Source: an uncultured Clostridium sp. (lineage in GTDB: Bacteria > Bacillota > Clostridia > TANB77 > CAG-508). Taken from it: DNA of 64,000 nucleotides. The notes beneath the pieces are model-generated. The model ran no database searches and was not told the DNA's origin. It saw nothing but the letters and a program-made list of their open reading frames with translations. Positions 38,713-47,586 of this stretch are shown in pieces; position 1 is the stretch's first letter; each line of letters opens with the position of its first letter. Made by a program: the position numbers and the translations under genes. The stretch spans positions 202,553-266,552 of the forward strand of contig CANOVB010000001.1 of assembly GCA_947570695.1 (NCBI GenBank). The letters are read 5' to 3'.

Positions 38713-39453
38713 ATGTTTAATAATAAATATAGTAACATATTAACTATGATTTTAGTAGTTTTAATAGTTGCAATTTTAGGAATAATAGGTTATTTTGGAT
38801 ATGATATAATATCATCAAAGGCAGTAAATTCAAATGCTCAAGCAGCTCTTGAAGAATTTGAAAAAGCAACAAAGAAAAATGTAAAAAGAGATACATCAAA
38901 TTTATCAAAAAATAATACAACAAATACAGCAGATGTTGTTACTCCTACAAATGATCCTTTGGCTGAATTAGATAATTTAATGGCAGAACAAAATACGACA
39001 ACACAACCAGAAGAGGTTTCAGAAGATGATATCGAAAAAGTATATATGGAAGGTTACGAAGTAAAAGGAAAAATTGAAATACCTAAAACAAAAGTTAATT
39101 GTCCAGTTTTAGGAAAGTTAGCCAAAAGAAGTCTAGAAATAGGAACAGTTATAGCCTATGGTCCAGGACTAAATGAACCAGGAAATACAGTAATATATGG
39201 ACACAATTACAGAAATGACTTGTTTTTCTCAAATAATAAAAAACTTGCTATAGGTGATAAAATATATATTACAGATCAAAGAGGAAATAAAATAACTTAT
39301 GAAATTTATAATATGTATGAAACTACTCCAAAGGATGCAGAATATATGACCAGAGCAGTAGATGAAGGAGTAAGAGAAATTTCATTACAAACTTGTACAG
39401 ATGATAGTAGTGGAAGAATAATTATATGGGCAAGAGAAAAAGAAAATGGATAG
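38713..39453 (+). CDS. sortase
   Basis: A membrane-anchored transpeptidase of about 246 residues that fixes proteins to the cell wall or builds pili. An N-terminal membrane helix (residues 9-32) is followed by a Ser/Thr/Asn-rich linker. The catalytic domain has the histidine in VIYGHNYRND, the cysteine in ISLQTCTDD and the arginine in GRIIIWA, as in sortases of the A/D type. ATG at 38713 is used because GGAG is eight bases upstream; ATG 38707 is too close. No LPxTG substrate gene is adjacent. Confidence 0.9.
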   Translation: MFNNKYSNILTMILVVLIVAILGIIGYFGYDIISSKAVNSNAQAALEEFEKATKKNVKRDTSNLSKNNTTNTADVVTPTNDPLAELDNLMAEQNTTTQPEEVSEDDIEKVYMEGYEVKGKIEIPKTKVNCPVLGKLAKRSLEIGTVIAYGPGLNEPGNTVIYGHNYRNDLFFSNNKKLAIGDKIYITDQRGNKITYEIYNMYETTPKDAEYMTRAVDEGVREISLQTCTDDSSGRIIIWAREKENG

Positions 39454-39463
39454 AGATTAATAA

Positions 39464-39501
39464 AAATACTAGTTACAGAAATTTGTAACTAGTATTTTTT
39501 A
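39464..39501 (+). terminator. terminator of the sortase gene
   Basis: AAATACTAGTTACA (39464-39477) pairs perfectly with TGTAACTAGTATTT (39484-39497), followed by TTTATTAA. Confidence 0.88.
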
Positions 39502-39598
39502 TTAATATAGTGTTAAGTAGTTTTTAATATATCAAACATTTTTTTATTTATTAAAAGAAATAAGATATAAAAATAATATTTAGGTACAAAGTTTAAAA

Positions 39599-40060
39599 TT
39601 AATCTCCAAAAATTTTTATAATCAAATTTTTTATAAAAGTAATTGCTTTTTTACAAAAGTCCCAGGCAGTATTAGATAAAGTTGGTAAATTTTCATTTTG
39701 TGAGTTAATTTCGCGATTTTGTACATCAATTTTTGTGAAAATATTTTGTTTTTCTAATTGCGAATTTAATTGATTTTGAGTTCTTATATCATTAATTGAA
39801 TATCTCATTATAAATTCGTCTTTATTTTTAGTTTTTGTCCAATAATTCAGATTTAAAAGAGAAAGCAAATCTAAAGTCTTTTCTTTTAGTCGTTCTTCTC
39901 CAATAGATTTTGTCATTCTAAATTCATAATCAAGTGAACAATTATCATAGAAAAACATAATTATTTTTTTTGGAATCATATTAACATAAAATTTATCCAT
40001 ATGTCGTAAAACTTCTAAAACCTCACTATAAGCTTCACGTTGTTCTAAAGATATTTCCAT
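39599..40060 (-). CDS. hypothetical small protein ending in IIKIFGD
   Basis: A 153-residue protein. Residues 1-85 (REAYSEVLEVLRHMDKFYVN, MIPKKIIMFFYDN) are a helical domain like those in the proteins at 34007 and 36138. A polar linker follows, then an amphipathic C-terminal helix, ITFIKNLIIKIFGD. It lies 19 bases downstream of the next gene on the same strand, so they form a pair. No function is recognised. Confidence 0.6.
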   Translation of the reverse strand: MEISLEQREAYSEVLEVLRHMDKFYVNMIPKKIIMFFYDNCSLDYEFRMTKSIGEERLKEKTLDLLSLLNLNYWTKTKNKDEFIMRYSINDIRTQNQLNSQLEKQNIFTKIDVQNREINSQNENLPTLSNTAWDFCKKAITFIKNLIIKIFGD

Positions 40061-40079
40061 TTTTATTTACCTTTCTTTT

Positions 40080-40370
40080 TTATCTTTCGTCACCATCTTG
40101 ACCTTTTTCATCTATTTCTTTTTCGCTACCTACTACAATTTCTTCTAGTTTAAGGGAAGAAGATGCAACTACTGATTTTGGTTCAAAGCTTCTTTTATTT
40201 TCTTCAGCTAAAATAAGAGAAGAAAGTTCTGGATTTTCGGCTTTTGCTGTAGCAGCTTTTTGTGAATCTAAAATTTTATTCATATCTTGAGCTGAGTATA
40301 ATGTATCATAATTAAGACCTTTTTTATTATGTTTTTCATCTAAAGATTTTAAAAAATCAAATGTATCCAT
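40080..40370 (-). CDS. hypothetical small polar protein
   Basis: A 96-residue hydrophilic protein with no membrane helix. It begins MDTFDFLKSLDEKHNKKGLN; the second half is rich in Glu, Lys and Ser and probably disordered. First gene of a two-gene reverse-strand unit. AGGAG lies upstream of the start. Gap 40371-40670 has no credible gene; a 23-codon frame near 40508 (MYIIARQKGYLDDEIEEL) may be a gene remnant. Confidence 0.5.
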   Translation of the reverse strand: MDTFDFLKSLDEKHNKKGLNYDTLYSAQDMNKILDSQKAATAKAENPELSSLILAEENKRSFEPKSVVASSSLKLEEIVVGSEKEIDEKGQDGDER

Positions 40371-40670
40371 TTTTTATTAACTCCTTAATATTCATATAAA
40401 AATTATAGCATTAATTTAATAAGTCTACAATAATTGTAATATAAATATTAATAAAATGAAAAGAAAGAAGTTGAAGAACTAAATATTAGTGAGACTTTGT
40501 AGAAAATATGTATATAATTGCTAGGCAAAAGGGATATTTAGATGACGAGATAGAAGAATTAAGAGCAAATATTATTTAGGAAAAAAGTAATGTAGAAGGA
40601 AAATTTTGGATATATAAATAGAATATAAAAAAATTGAAAAGTAAATATATAGAGTGGCATAAAAGAAAAA

Positions 40671-40692
40671 AGACAGATTTTTAAATCTGTCT
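40671..40692 (-). terminator. terminator of the tRNA transcription unit, displaced by the mobile element
   Basis: AGACAGATTT and AAATCTGTCT form a perfect 10-base stem. Read on the reverse strand it comes right after the att copy and is followed by a TTTTTTC tract. Before insertion of the element it would have lain directly behind tRNA-Gln. Confidence 0.75.
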
Positions 40693-40693
40693 T

Positions 40694-40708
40694 TTTTTGG
40701 CTGGGCTG
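40694..40708. repeat. attachment-site copy, left end of the element
   Basis: TTTTTGGCTGGGCTG here is repeated exactly at 54693-54707, where it is the 3' end of tRNA-Gln (CAGCCCAGCCA on the reverse strand). This marks the left junction of the integrated element. Confidence 0.88.
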
Positions 40709-40770
40709 TCAAAAATGTAACCCTTTTCAACCCCTCTATTTCTGCGAAAAAATCGACTTAACTACTTGTT

Positions 40771-40790
40771 GGGACACATTTTTGGAACTC
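40771..40790 (+). repeat. near-terminal direct repeat, left copy
   Basis: GGGACACATTTTTGGAACTC matches 54516-54535 in 19 of 20 bases and in the same orientation. Each copy lies inside one end of the element. They may be integrase arm-binding sites. A partial third copy (GGGGACACAAT) is near 54451. Confidence 0.6.
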
Positions 40791-40964
40791 AATCAGGTAA
40801 GAAATAGCTTAAAACTCCGTTACTAACTAGGTTTAACCCATATATTAAATCTTTTTTATAATGTACTTAAATATTATTTTAACCCTATCATAGAAGCATA
40901 TAAGTTGTCAAGTGCTACTTGACAACTTATACATTTATTTTATTAAGTTATATTCCTTGATAGT

Positions 40965-41367
40965 TTAGAAATCTTTGCTTGGTATGAATATTCCATTTCC
41001 ACTTGAAACAGAGGTATTTTTGTTGATTTCCATTAGTTCCGTGTCTGTTAGTAAATGGGTGATAGGTATTAGTTTATTTACTTCTTTTTTCTTTGTTGGT
41101 GTGGAGTTTAGCATTGCTTTTTTACCTAATCCTTCACTATGGGCAAAGTAATCATCTTTCTTATGATAGTATTTGTTTATGTATATAACTATTTGATTTT
41201 CACTGTTATAGCATATCGTAAACTTTAGGTAACTTTCCTCATCTAGTTCTATACATTTCATTAGTTGCTTTTCTCCATGATATAGGAAATATTCTAAGTC
41301 TAATTTCCAACCGATTTGAACATTTGGCATTGATTTTCTTTACTTGTTCTGTACTTATTTTAGGCAT
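40965..41367 (-). CDS. hypothetical element protein with one CGG +1 site
   Basis: The ATG at 41367 has GGAG upstream and opens MPKISTEQVKKINAKCSN, then reaches CGG (complement of 41311-41313). Skipping the C gives GWKLDLEYFLYHGEKQLM and runs on to the stop at 40965, 133 residues in all. Without the skip the downstream part would have to start at a poor internal codon. The protein is soluble and unrecognised. The 403 bases less one skipped base make exactly 134 codons. Confidence 0.65.
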
Positions 41368-41509
41368 TGTTACTGCTCCTTTCTTATTTTTAATTTAATC
41401 GAAATCGGCAGTTTCTCACAAGTTCTAAGCTATTCATAAGATAGAATTCAAATTTTAATAAACCGTAAATATGAACCCAAATATAAAAGTTTAAATAAGG
41501 TCAAAATAA

Positions 41510-41556
41510 GAGCAATAAATTAAGTTTCTCGATATTGAGTTCTTAATTTATTGCTC
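41510..41556 (-). terminator. hairpin after the integrase gene, shared with the right arm
   Basis: GAGCAATAAATTAAG (41510-41524) pairs perfectly with CTTAATTTATTGCTC (41542-41556). Almost the same hairpin, with the same flanking AAAATAAG, occurs at 53870-53913. Between it and the integrase stop there is a reverse-strand tail without a start codon (KNCINSIKPNGNWQNG, stop near 41569), possibly a gene remnant. Confidence 0.7.
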
Positions 41557-41665
41557 CCTTGGTTACATTCTTAGATACTTTTGATTAGATGTGAAGTAGA
41601 CTACTTCGCCATTCTGCCAGTTACCATTTGGCTTGATACTGTTGATACAGTTTTTAAATCCTTGC

Positions 41666-43376
41666 TCATTTTAATTGAAATTGACTTATTCCACAAGTTT
41701 TAGGCTTATTTAGTATTCTATAATGTATCGCAGCAATCTGTACTGGTTGTATTGTTTGGTTTTCTTTGCATTTGTTAGCATTATGAATTATTTGTAGCAG
41801 ATTCTGCGTTGTCTGTAAATAGTTAAAAGTATATTCATAATTATTGTTATATCCAGTATTCCTTTTGATATTTCTAGTTTGTGTTTTGAATTGGTCTAAG
41901 GTGCTTAATAGGGAATAGATTAGGTCTAGCTTTAATTGGCTATCTTGATTTGCAGATACCCCTTGTCCTGTTTTTGATAATTCTAATATAATATCTTTTA
42001 CTTGTTCCTCCAATTTAGGGATATTAGCAAGTCTTATTAGTTCTTGTTTGAATATTTTGACTGTGCTTTCTTCTAAAGTATTAAGGTCTAGTTCTTGTAT
42101 TTTCTTGAATAAAGCCTCCATATCTTCACTTGTTCCCTCATAAGTTAGATAGGTTATAAATTCGTCAATTGTTTCTGCCGTTAATTGTTGCATAGATTGT
42201 TCAGCTTCTGCATAAATATCATAGGTTGTAGCCATTTTTGCGTGTCCTAGTAGCATTTGGAGAGCCTTAGGTTCTGCTTTCAGTAAAACTCCGTAAAGAA
42301 GCATATAGATGCCTTAATTGATATTGAAAAACCTCCGAAGTATTGACGGTCGTAAATTTTCCGTTCGGTTTCTTCTTTTTATATGTTGTTGGTCTTATTC
42401 CTGCATTTTTACATATCTTCTTGAAATGTGCATTTAGAGTTGCCACAGCTATTAGCTTTCCGTCATTGGAGAATACTAGACTTTCAGGGTCATTTTCATT
42501 TACTCTAGGTTCCAATATTTCTTTGAGTAGGGGCGTTATAAAGAGTGTCCTTTCTGCATTTTCTGTTTTGCCGTTCCTCGTCATCTAGGATAGTTTTATC
42601 GTTCCCATCTCTAGTTAGTGAACCTTTTAATTTTATTTGACCGTTCTTTCATTTTGCACTTTTTTGACTTTAAGGCAAGACATTCGCCCGGTCGAACCCC
42701 TGTTAGAGTGATAAACCATAGTTCATCTTTATATTTGTCAGTTTCAATCGTTAATTGTTTAAGAAATTTCTTCGTTTCTTCTATATCCAGTGGGGACACC
42801 TTGCGAGTTTTCTTTCCAGCTTTTGGTCGTTTCACTTTAGTTTTAGTCTTGAACGGACTTTGTTCAAGAGTTAATTTATCATTATCAACAGCATAGAAGA
42901 AAGTTTGTCTTGTAACACTAAATATTTTATCCAAATATGATTGACTGTACTTATATTTTCCGTTCGGTTTCTTCATATTAGCAAACTTCTTTAAGTCTGA
43001 TTTTATTTCTTCTGCCGTTATCTTCTGAATTGGTCTACTGGCAAAGGAAGTTTGAGAAATAAGTTCTGCTGTTCTCTTTTTTCTAAGCATAGAACCGTGG
43101 TTTTAGTTCTCGATTGTCTTCTTGTTCCTTTAACATATCATTCATTACTTGATTAAACGTATCAGGTACTTTCTCTATATATGTTCCATATTTCAAAGCT
43201 CTTTGTATTTCACGGTGGTTGTCTATTACTTCTTGTAATGTTGCTCCGATAAACTGGTCGCCTTTTACCAGTATTAGGGTCTGTATATAATATTCGCCAC
43301 CTTTTCCTAGCTTTATCATACCAAGGTTTACTACCGTTCGCCGGTTCTTCCTTTTTACTCCTGTATTTATACTCAT
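41666..43376 (-). CDS. int: tyrosine recombinase / integrase, seven CGG +1 sites
   Basis: One gene scattered over several conventional frames. From ATG 43376 (GAGGAG upstream), seven in-frame CGG codons occur (complements of 43341, 43334, 43246, 43095, 42641, 42571 and 42291). Skipping one C at each gives 567 residues without a stop. The arm-binding domain has GSKPWYDKARKRWRILY. The catalytic parts are TGVRPGECLALK (box I arginine), FQYQLRHLYASLG (His-x-x-Arg region shifted to LRH), LLGHAKMATTYDIYAEAEQ (box with His and catalytic Tyr). A C-terminal extension of about 160 residues is unusual. 1711 bases less seven equals 568 codons exactly. It should insert the element into tRNA-Gln. Confidence 0.9.
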
Positions 43377-43675
43377 TGTTACATACTCCTCTGTACCACG
43401 AAAAGAACCTACATTGTGATATTGTCATCTGTTGGCTTATATGTTCTTTCAGGTATTAGATTTTAAACTGCTAGTGTAATTTACGTATTATAATTTCACT
43501 CACAGTTTGGTATGTAATAATAATAAATCCAAACTATTATTCTAATCTATTGCTTACAACTTTTATAAACTTCATTATACGTTTACCGTCCTTTCGATTG
43601 AATTTTATAATAATATAGAAGTCTTTATTTCGACTTTTTAACTGTCGTAAGCTTGGTTGCTCCATATTGCTTTTA

Positions 43676-44482
43676 TTATCTATTATCGTGTACTTCATTA
43701 AAATATCTTTGTATATTATAAAAATATCTGTTATCTTTTACAATTTTAATCATCATATCTTGTATAGAATTATTTAACCCTCTATCTATTTTGTGTAGTA
43801 AATATTCTTCAAACTCTTTAAGCATTTCTTGAAATCTTGTTATATTGTCAAATTCAATATTTACTTCTTTACCATTACTGTAACTAACTAGATTCTCACA
43901 TTCCTTTATAATAATATCATATCTATTTGCCCAATGCTGATATACTAGGAAATCTAAATATTTATAATATTCTCCTTTGTAATAACATACATATTCTACA
44001 TATTCTAATAAGAATTTTATTTTTGATATTTCTGCCTTGTTCAAGGCAGTTTTACTTTTAACCTTAATGGAAATCTTATCTAATATTTCTTTTAAAATGT
44101 TATTATTAACATAAGTTACAAATATATATGGGTTTAAGTCATTTGATACATTTTGAGATTTTATCTCGTCCATAAACTTATCAAACGAACCTAGAGTATT
44201 GTTGTCCCATTCTTTAATATCATAATTATTTGAAATATCGCTTTTTCCTTCAACTCTTCCTAATAAATAATCTAATGAGACTTCTAATATATCGGCAACT
44301 TTTATTAAGTTTGCAACTGTAAGGCTTCTGCCTTCCTTGTTACTTTCTACATAATTAAGGGTTTGCCTTTGAACTCCTATTGTATCAGCTAGTTGCTCTA
44401 CTGACATTCCTTTTGACATTCTCGCCTCTGTTAATCTTCTTGCTAGAATTTCTGTATAAGTATTGTTTCCTTTTTCTTCCAT
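43676..44482 (-). CDS. XRE-family repressor of the element
   Basis: A 268-residue regulator. Residues 10-72 are a helix-turn-helix (RLTEARMSKGMSVEQLADTI, then NLIKVADILEVSLDYLLGRV). The remaining 190 residues are helical and unrecognised, perhaps a sensor. It is divergent from the excisionase and primase genes; the 166 bases between hold a strong promoter and several GTTAC/GTAAC motifs that could be its operators. It has no in-frame CGG. Confidence 0.85.
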   Translation of the reverse strand: MEEKGNNTYTEILARRLTEARMSKGMSVEQLADTIGVQRQTLNYVESNKEGRSLTVANLIKVADILEVSLDYLLGRVEGKSDISNNYDIKEWDNNTLGSFDKFMDEIKSQNVSNDLNPYIFVTYVNNNILKEILDKISIKVKSKTALNKAEISKIKFLLEYVEYVCYYKGEYYKYLDFLVYQHWANRYDIIIKECENLVSYSNGKEVNIEFDNITRFQEMLKEFEEYLLHKIDRGLNNSIQDMMIKIVKDNRYFYNIQRYFNEVHDNR

Positions 44483-44499
44483 TTTAACATATCTCCTAT

Positions 44500-44613
44500 C
44501 ATCTTTGTTACTTTTTTAAAAAAGATGTAACTTTTTTGTTATTTTTTCTTGACAACAAATTCGTTACTTGTTATAATCATATAGTAACATACCTGTTAAG
44601 GTTTGTCAACCTT
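44500..44613 (+). promoter_or_regulatory. promoter and operator region for the excisionase-primase operon
   Basis: TTGACA at 44549-44554 and TATAAT at 44572-44577 are both consensus with 17-base spacing. Four GTTAC or GTAAC motifs surround it: near 44508, 44526, 44563 and 44584. These are candidate operators for the divergent repressor. A small hairpin AAGGTT-TGTC-AACCTT (44598-44613) lies in the leader. Confidence 0.75.
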
Positions 44614-44648
44614 ATACAGAAATATTTTTTAGAAAGGAGATTTTTAAT

Positions 44649-44930
44649 ATGGCTAATTCTGTTACAGTAGAAGAAATCGCAGAATTACTACTGCAGATTT
44701 TACAATCTACCAAAGATTCAACCTATGATGTTACCAAAGAGAAGTTGCTTACTGTTGAACAGATTTGTAATTTGACACGGCTTTAAGGAACGGCTTTATT
44801 CGTTCTGAATTACACAAAGGCAATCTTGCTTATGAGAAATATCGGTCGTGGGGAAATTCGCATTTCTGAAACAGCATATAAGAATTATAGGGCTATTGCT
44901 CGTGATAGAGGGGAGGGTATCAATGGGTAA
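44649..44930 (+). CDS. xis: excisionase-like helix-turn-helix protein, three CGG +1 sites
   Basis: Starts at ATG 44649 behind AAAGGAG. Conventional reading stops after 44 residues. Skipping the C of CGG at 44778, 44791 and 44843 gives one 92-residue protein. Its middle, KLLTVEQICNLTGFKEGFIR, then LAYEKYGRGEIRISE, is the winged helix-turn-helix of excisionases and MerR-like element proteins. It ends at TAA 44928-44930, overlapping the next start at 44923. It would direct excision with the integrase. Confidence 0.85.
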
Positions 44931-45156
44931 AACTATAGATAAGGAATTATATCGTGAGATTTTACGTGATATGTTAGAAGATTTAGAGACAGATGATGTT
45001 TGCTGGATAGAGTGTCCTTTGGAAGCTGACGGCAAAGATAAAGTTTGCAGTTGCGAAGTTAATTACACAACAGGTCAATTCTATTGCCATAATTGTCATA
45101 GATTTGGCACTATTGCTGAACTACACCAGTTACAGCAAAATAAATTTTTATTATAA
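44923..45156 (+). CDS. zinc-ribbon protein, probable primase accessory
   Basis: A 78-residue protein. A possible zinc site is spread over WIECPLE, CSCEVN and FYCHNCHRFG, similar in spacing to the CHC2 zinc finger of DnaG primases. It overlaps the excisionase stop and lies 15 bases ahead of the primase/helicase gene, so a role in priming is likely. An in-frame upstream ATG at 44848 lies inside the excisionase gene and is not used. No in-frame CGG. Confidence 0.65.
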   Translation: MGKTIDKELYREILRDMLEDLETDDVCWIECPLEADGKDKVCSCEVNYTTGQFYCHNCHRFGTIAELHQLQQNKFLL

Positions 45157-45171
45157 AGGAGGGGTTTAGAT

Positions 45172-46825
45172 ATGAATTCTAACAGTGAAATAGAGGAACC
45201 AACTTTGGACAGTGCAGTTCCTCAAAATAACTCTACGGAGACAGAAGTTCATTCTTCTGCTCCTGCTACTAATGATAATTATACATCAAATGAAACGCAA
45301 AATCAAGCTACTTCTAATAATAGTAGTAGCAAACCTCAAATTCCTAACTTCTTTGGCAGTACAGGACATTTTAAGCATAGTGTGTTTGCTCAATTTGCAC
45401 ATATACAACGTATCAATGGTACAAATCATATTTATAAAGGTTCAACTACCGGTACTTATGTATGTGATGATGACTTAATTCAGTTTGCTATACAAAGTTA
45501 TGTACCAAGATTTAACTTTGCCCAAGCTAAAGAAGAAGTAAAACAACTTAGCATTACTACTAAGATGTCAGAACGTACAGAAAGTTCTAGTAATTTTGTA
45601 GGGTGTGCTAATGGGGCATATGACATAAATACTTCTGACTTTAAAGAATTTAAGGACTGCACTGCTACTGATTTCATCTTAACTAATAAATTAAGTGTAG
45701 AGTATTCCCCCAATATACCTACTTCAAATGAAACAGTAGATACATTCATAAATGAGACTACAGGTTATGACCCAAAGTTACGGATTGTTTGTATGGGAAG
45801 TTTCGGGAGCCTGTTTATGCAGATGTAGTCTTCCGTTAGCTTTTGCTCTAACTGGGGATAGTTCTACTAATGGTAATGACGGCAGAGATGTTTTGTTAGA
45901 TATGATTAGTGCTAGTGCTGGAGAATGTGTCTCATTTAAAACTTTACAGGAACTTACTACTGATAAGTCATTTCATTCTTTATACAGTAAGACCTGTAAC
46001 ATTTCGAATGAACAACGTCCAAGCAAAATGAGTAATATCAATAAGTTAGTAGGACTTATTCGTGGTAATAAAGTTTTACCTTCTAAAGAATTTGGTGGCT
46101 TAACTTTTACACCATATACTACATTATTATTTAATGTTAGAGATATTAGAGATTTTGACGGAGTATTCTCCGAATTAGGCGAATATTTTAAGGTTATTCC
46201 ATTTAAGAATCAACTAAATGTGGATAAATCTTTTAAGGACACTTTACTATCGACTGAAAACTTACAGTATTTTACTTTTAAGGCATTAGACGCATTTTCT
46301 AAAGTTCTACAACGTGGTAGCTTTACTATTCCTGCTGTTGTAGAAGAAGCTACTAACAATTACTTATTGAATAATAATAGTGCTAGGGAATTTATTATTG
46401 AAAATCCTATATTTTATATTGAGAGAAAATCAACTTATTATAAGGACTATTGCGATTGGTGCGACAGTAATAATAAACGTCCTGTTGACTGTTCTCCATT
46501 TGGTAAAGAAGTTTTGAAGTCTGGATATTTGACGGATAGATATTCAATCGGTGGCGGTAGACGTCCTTGTTATTATAAGACAAAAGATTTTAATGTTGAT
46601 AAACTTTTTGATGAATATGCAGGTACTATTGAAGCAAATTCGGTTGAGATAATTCGTAATAACGGCACTTATTCAAAGGGGAATTTTATCGAGGCTTTTA
46701 TAGACTTTTTTCGTAGAAATACTCTTGAGGATATGGACGAGAAATCTCTAACTGAACAAGATGACGTAAACGATAGAATAGAACAAGCAGTAGCTAGTTT
46801 AGAAAATGTTACTTTAGCAAAATAA
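45172..46825 (+). CDS. phage/plasmid-type primase-helicase (D5-like), one CGG +1 site
   Basis: Two overlapping conventional frames join at CGG 45781-45783 (TTA CGG ATT). Skipping the C gives 550 residues. An Asn/Ser/Thr-rich N-terminus (1-60) is followed by a D5_N-like domain (ANGAYDINTSDFKEF), then an SF3-type helicase core: LFVWEVSGACLCRCSLPLAF, LLFNVRDIRDFDG. The Walker A region reads LTGDSSTNGNDGRDVLLDM, with Arg where Lys is expected, so ATPase activity is uncertain. AAAGGAGGGG precedes the ATG. It probably starts replication of the excised element. Confidence 0.85.
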
Positions 46826-46837
46826 TTTTTATTGATT

Positions 46838-46912
46838 TGCACCGTGGCACGTATGGTTACTATGGCAGAGAAATTTTATTTTTGGGGGTTAGGTTTATTC
46901 CTAACTCCTTTT
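46838..46912 (+). terminator. end of the forward operon: repeat block and terminator
   Basis: GGGGTTAGG (46885-46893) pairs with CCTAACTCC (46900-46908), one G-T pair, then TTTTATATTTT. Just before it, at 46840-46866, GTGGCACGTATGG and ACTATGGCAG resemble the TATGGCA repeats near 51170-51240. Confidence 0.8.
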
Positions 46913-47470
46913 ATATTTTATTTAACTTTCTTATATTTGGAAATTTTATAATGATGTTTACAGGGTGCTTTGGTATGGTTTCAATCTTATTTGGTCTGTT
47001 TGGATAGTTCCAGTTGCTTTTGATTTTGACTACTACATTTACGAGGGCATTTCCTAGTAGGTGTCTTGCATTGGAGAATTTGAGAATAGAAATGTATAAT
47101 TCCCACTTAATTTTACAGTTCTATTCTCTTAACCTTGATTTATCATTCTTGAGATGTAACAGGGAGATATACCTGTTTTCTCCTTGGGAAGATTTTAGTC
47201 ATATTAGCTTGTTTTAATGAGTGTATAGTATCTTCTACACTCTGTTTACGTTTTTATATTATTTAATATATATATAATACAAGTGGCAAAGTGGTTCTTT
47301 CCATTAAATCCTGTATCAAAAAATTTTTGATACATAGCTCTATTTGTTCATTGGGGATAGACGGCACAAAAAATACGTCAATTTGGGCACTTTTCCATCT
47401 AATAAAATAAATAAAACGTAGATTGGTAGTTTTGTGGCAAAAAAGCTAAAATAAGCTTAATAAAATAGAA
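46913..47470. other. non-coding stretch of the element with repeats
   Basis: No gene with a convincing start. A forward frame at 47014-47217 opens at TTG without a ribosome binding site and looks accidental; another (VLWYGFNLIWSVWIVPVAF near 46966) is protein-like but has no good start. At 47346-47400 TTGTTCATTGGGGATAGACG, GGCAC and TAATAAAATAAA recur in similar order at 51052-51110. Confidence 0.5.
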
Positions 47471-47502
47471 ATAGAAAGTTATTTTAAATTATAACTTTCT
47501 AT
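47471..47502 (-). terminator. terminator of the reverse-strand replication/nuclease operon
   Basis: ATAGAAAGTTAT (47471-47482) pairs perfectly with ATAACTTTCTAT (47491-47502); the reverse-strand tail is TTCTATTTTATT. It lies 85 bases beyond the stop of the DnaB-like gene. Confidence 0.7.
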
Positions 47503-47586
47503 TATTGGGGGTATGTCTTTTCCTAAGATGTAAAATGACTGACATTTATATTATTACTTAATTTGTGAATCTTGTCTATTCATTCT

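Noticed and set aside
43210..43428. Separate 72-residue reverse gene
   Set aside because: It is the second frame of the integrase N-terminus; its middle (GSKPWYDKARKRW) joins the 43376 frame through CGG skips.
47014..47217. Forward 67-residue gene in the element
   Set aside because: TTG start without ribosome binding site, unremarkable sequence, lies in a repeat-containing non-coding region.
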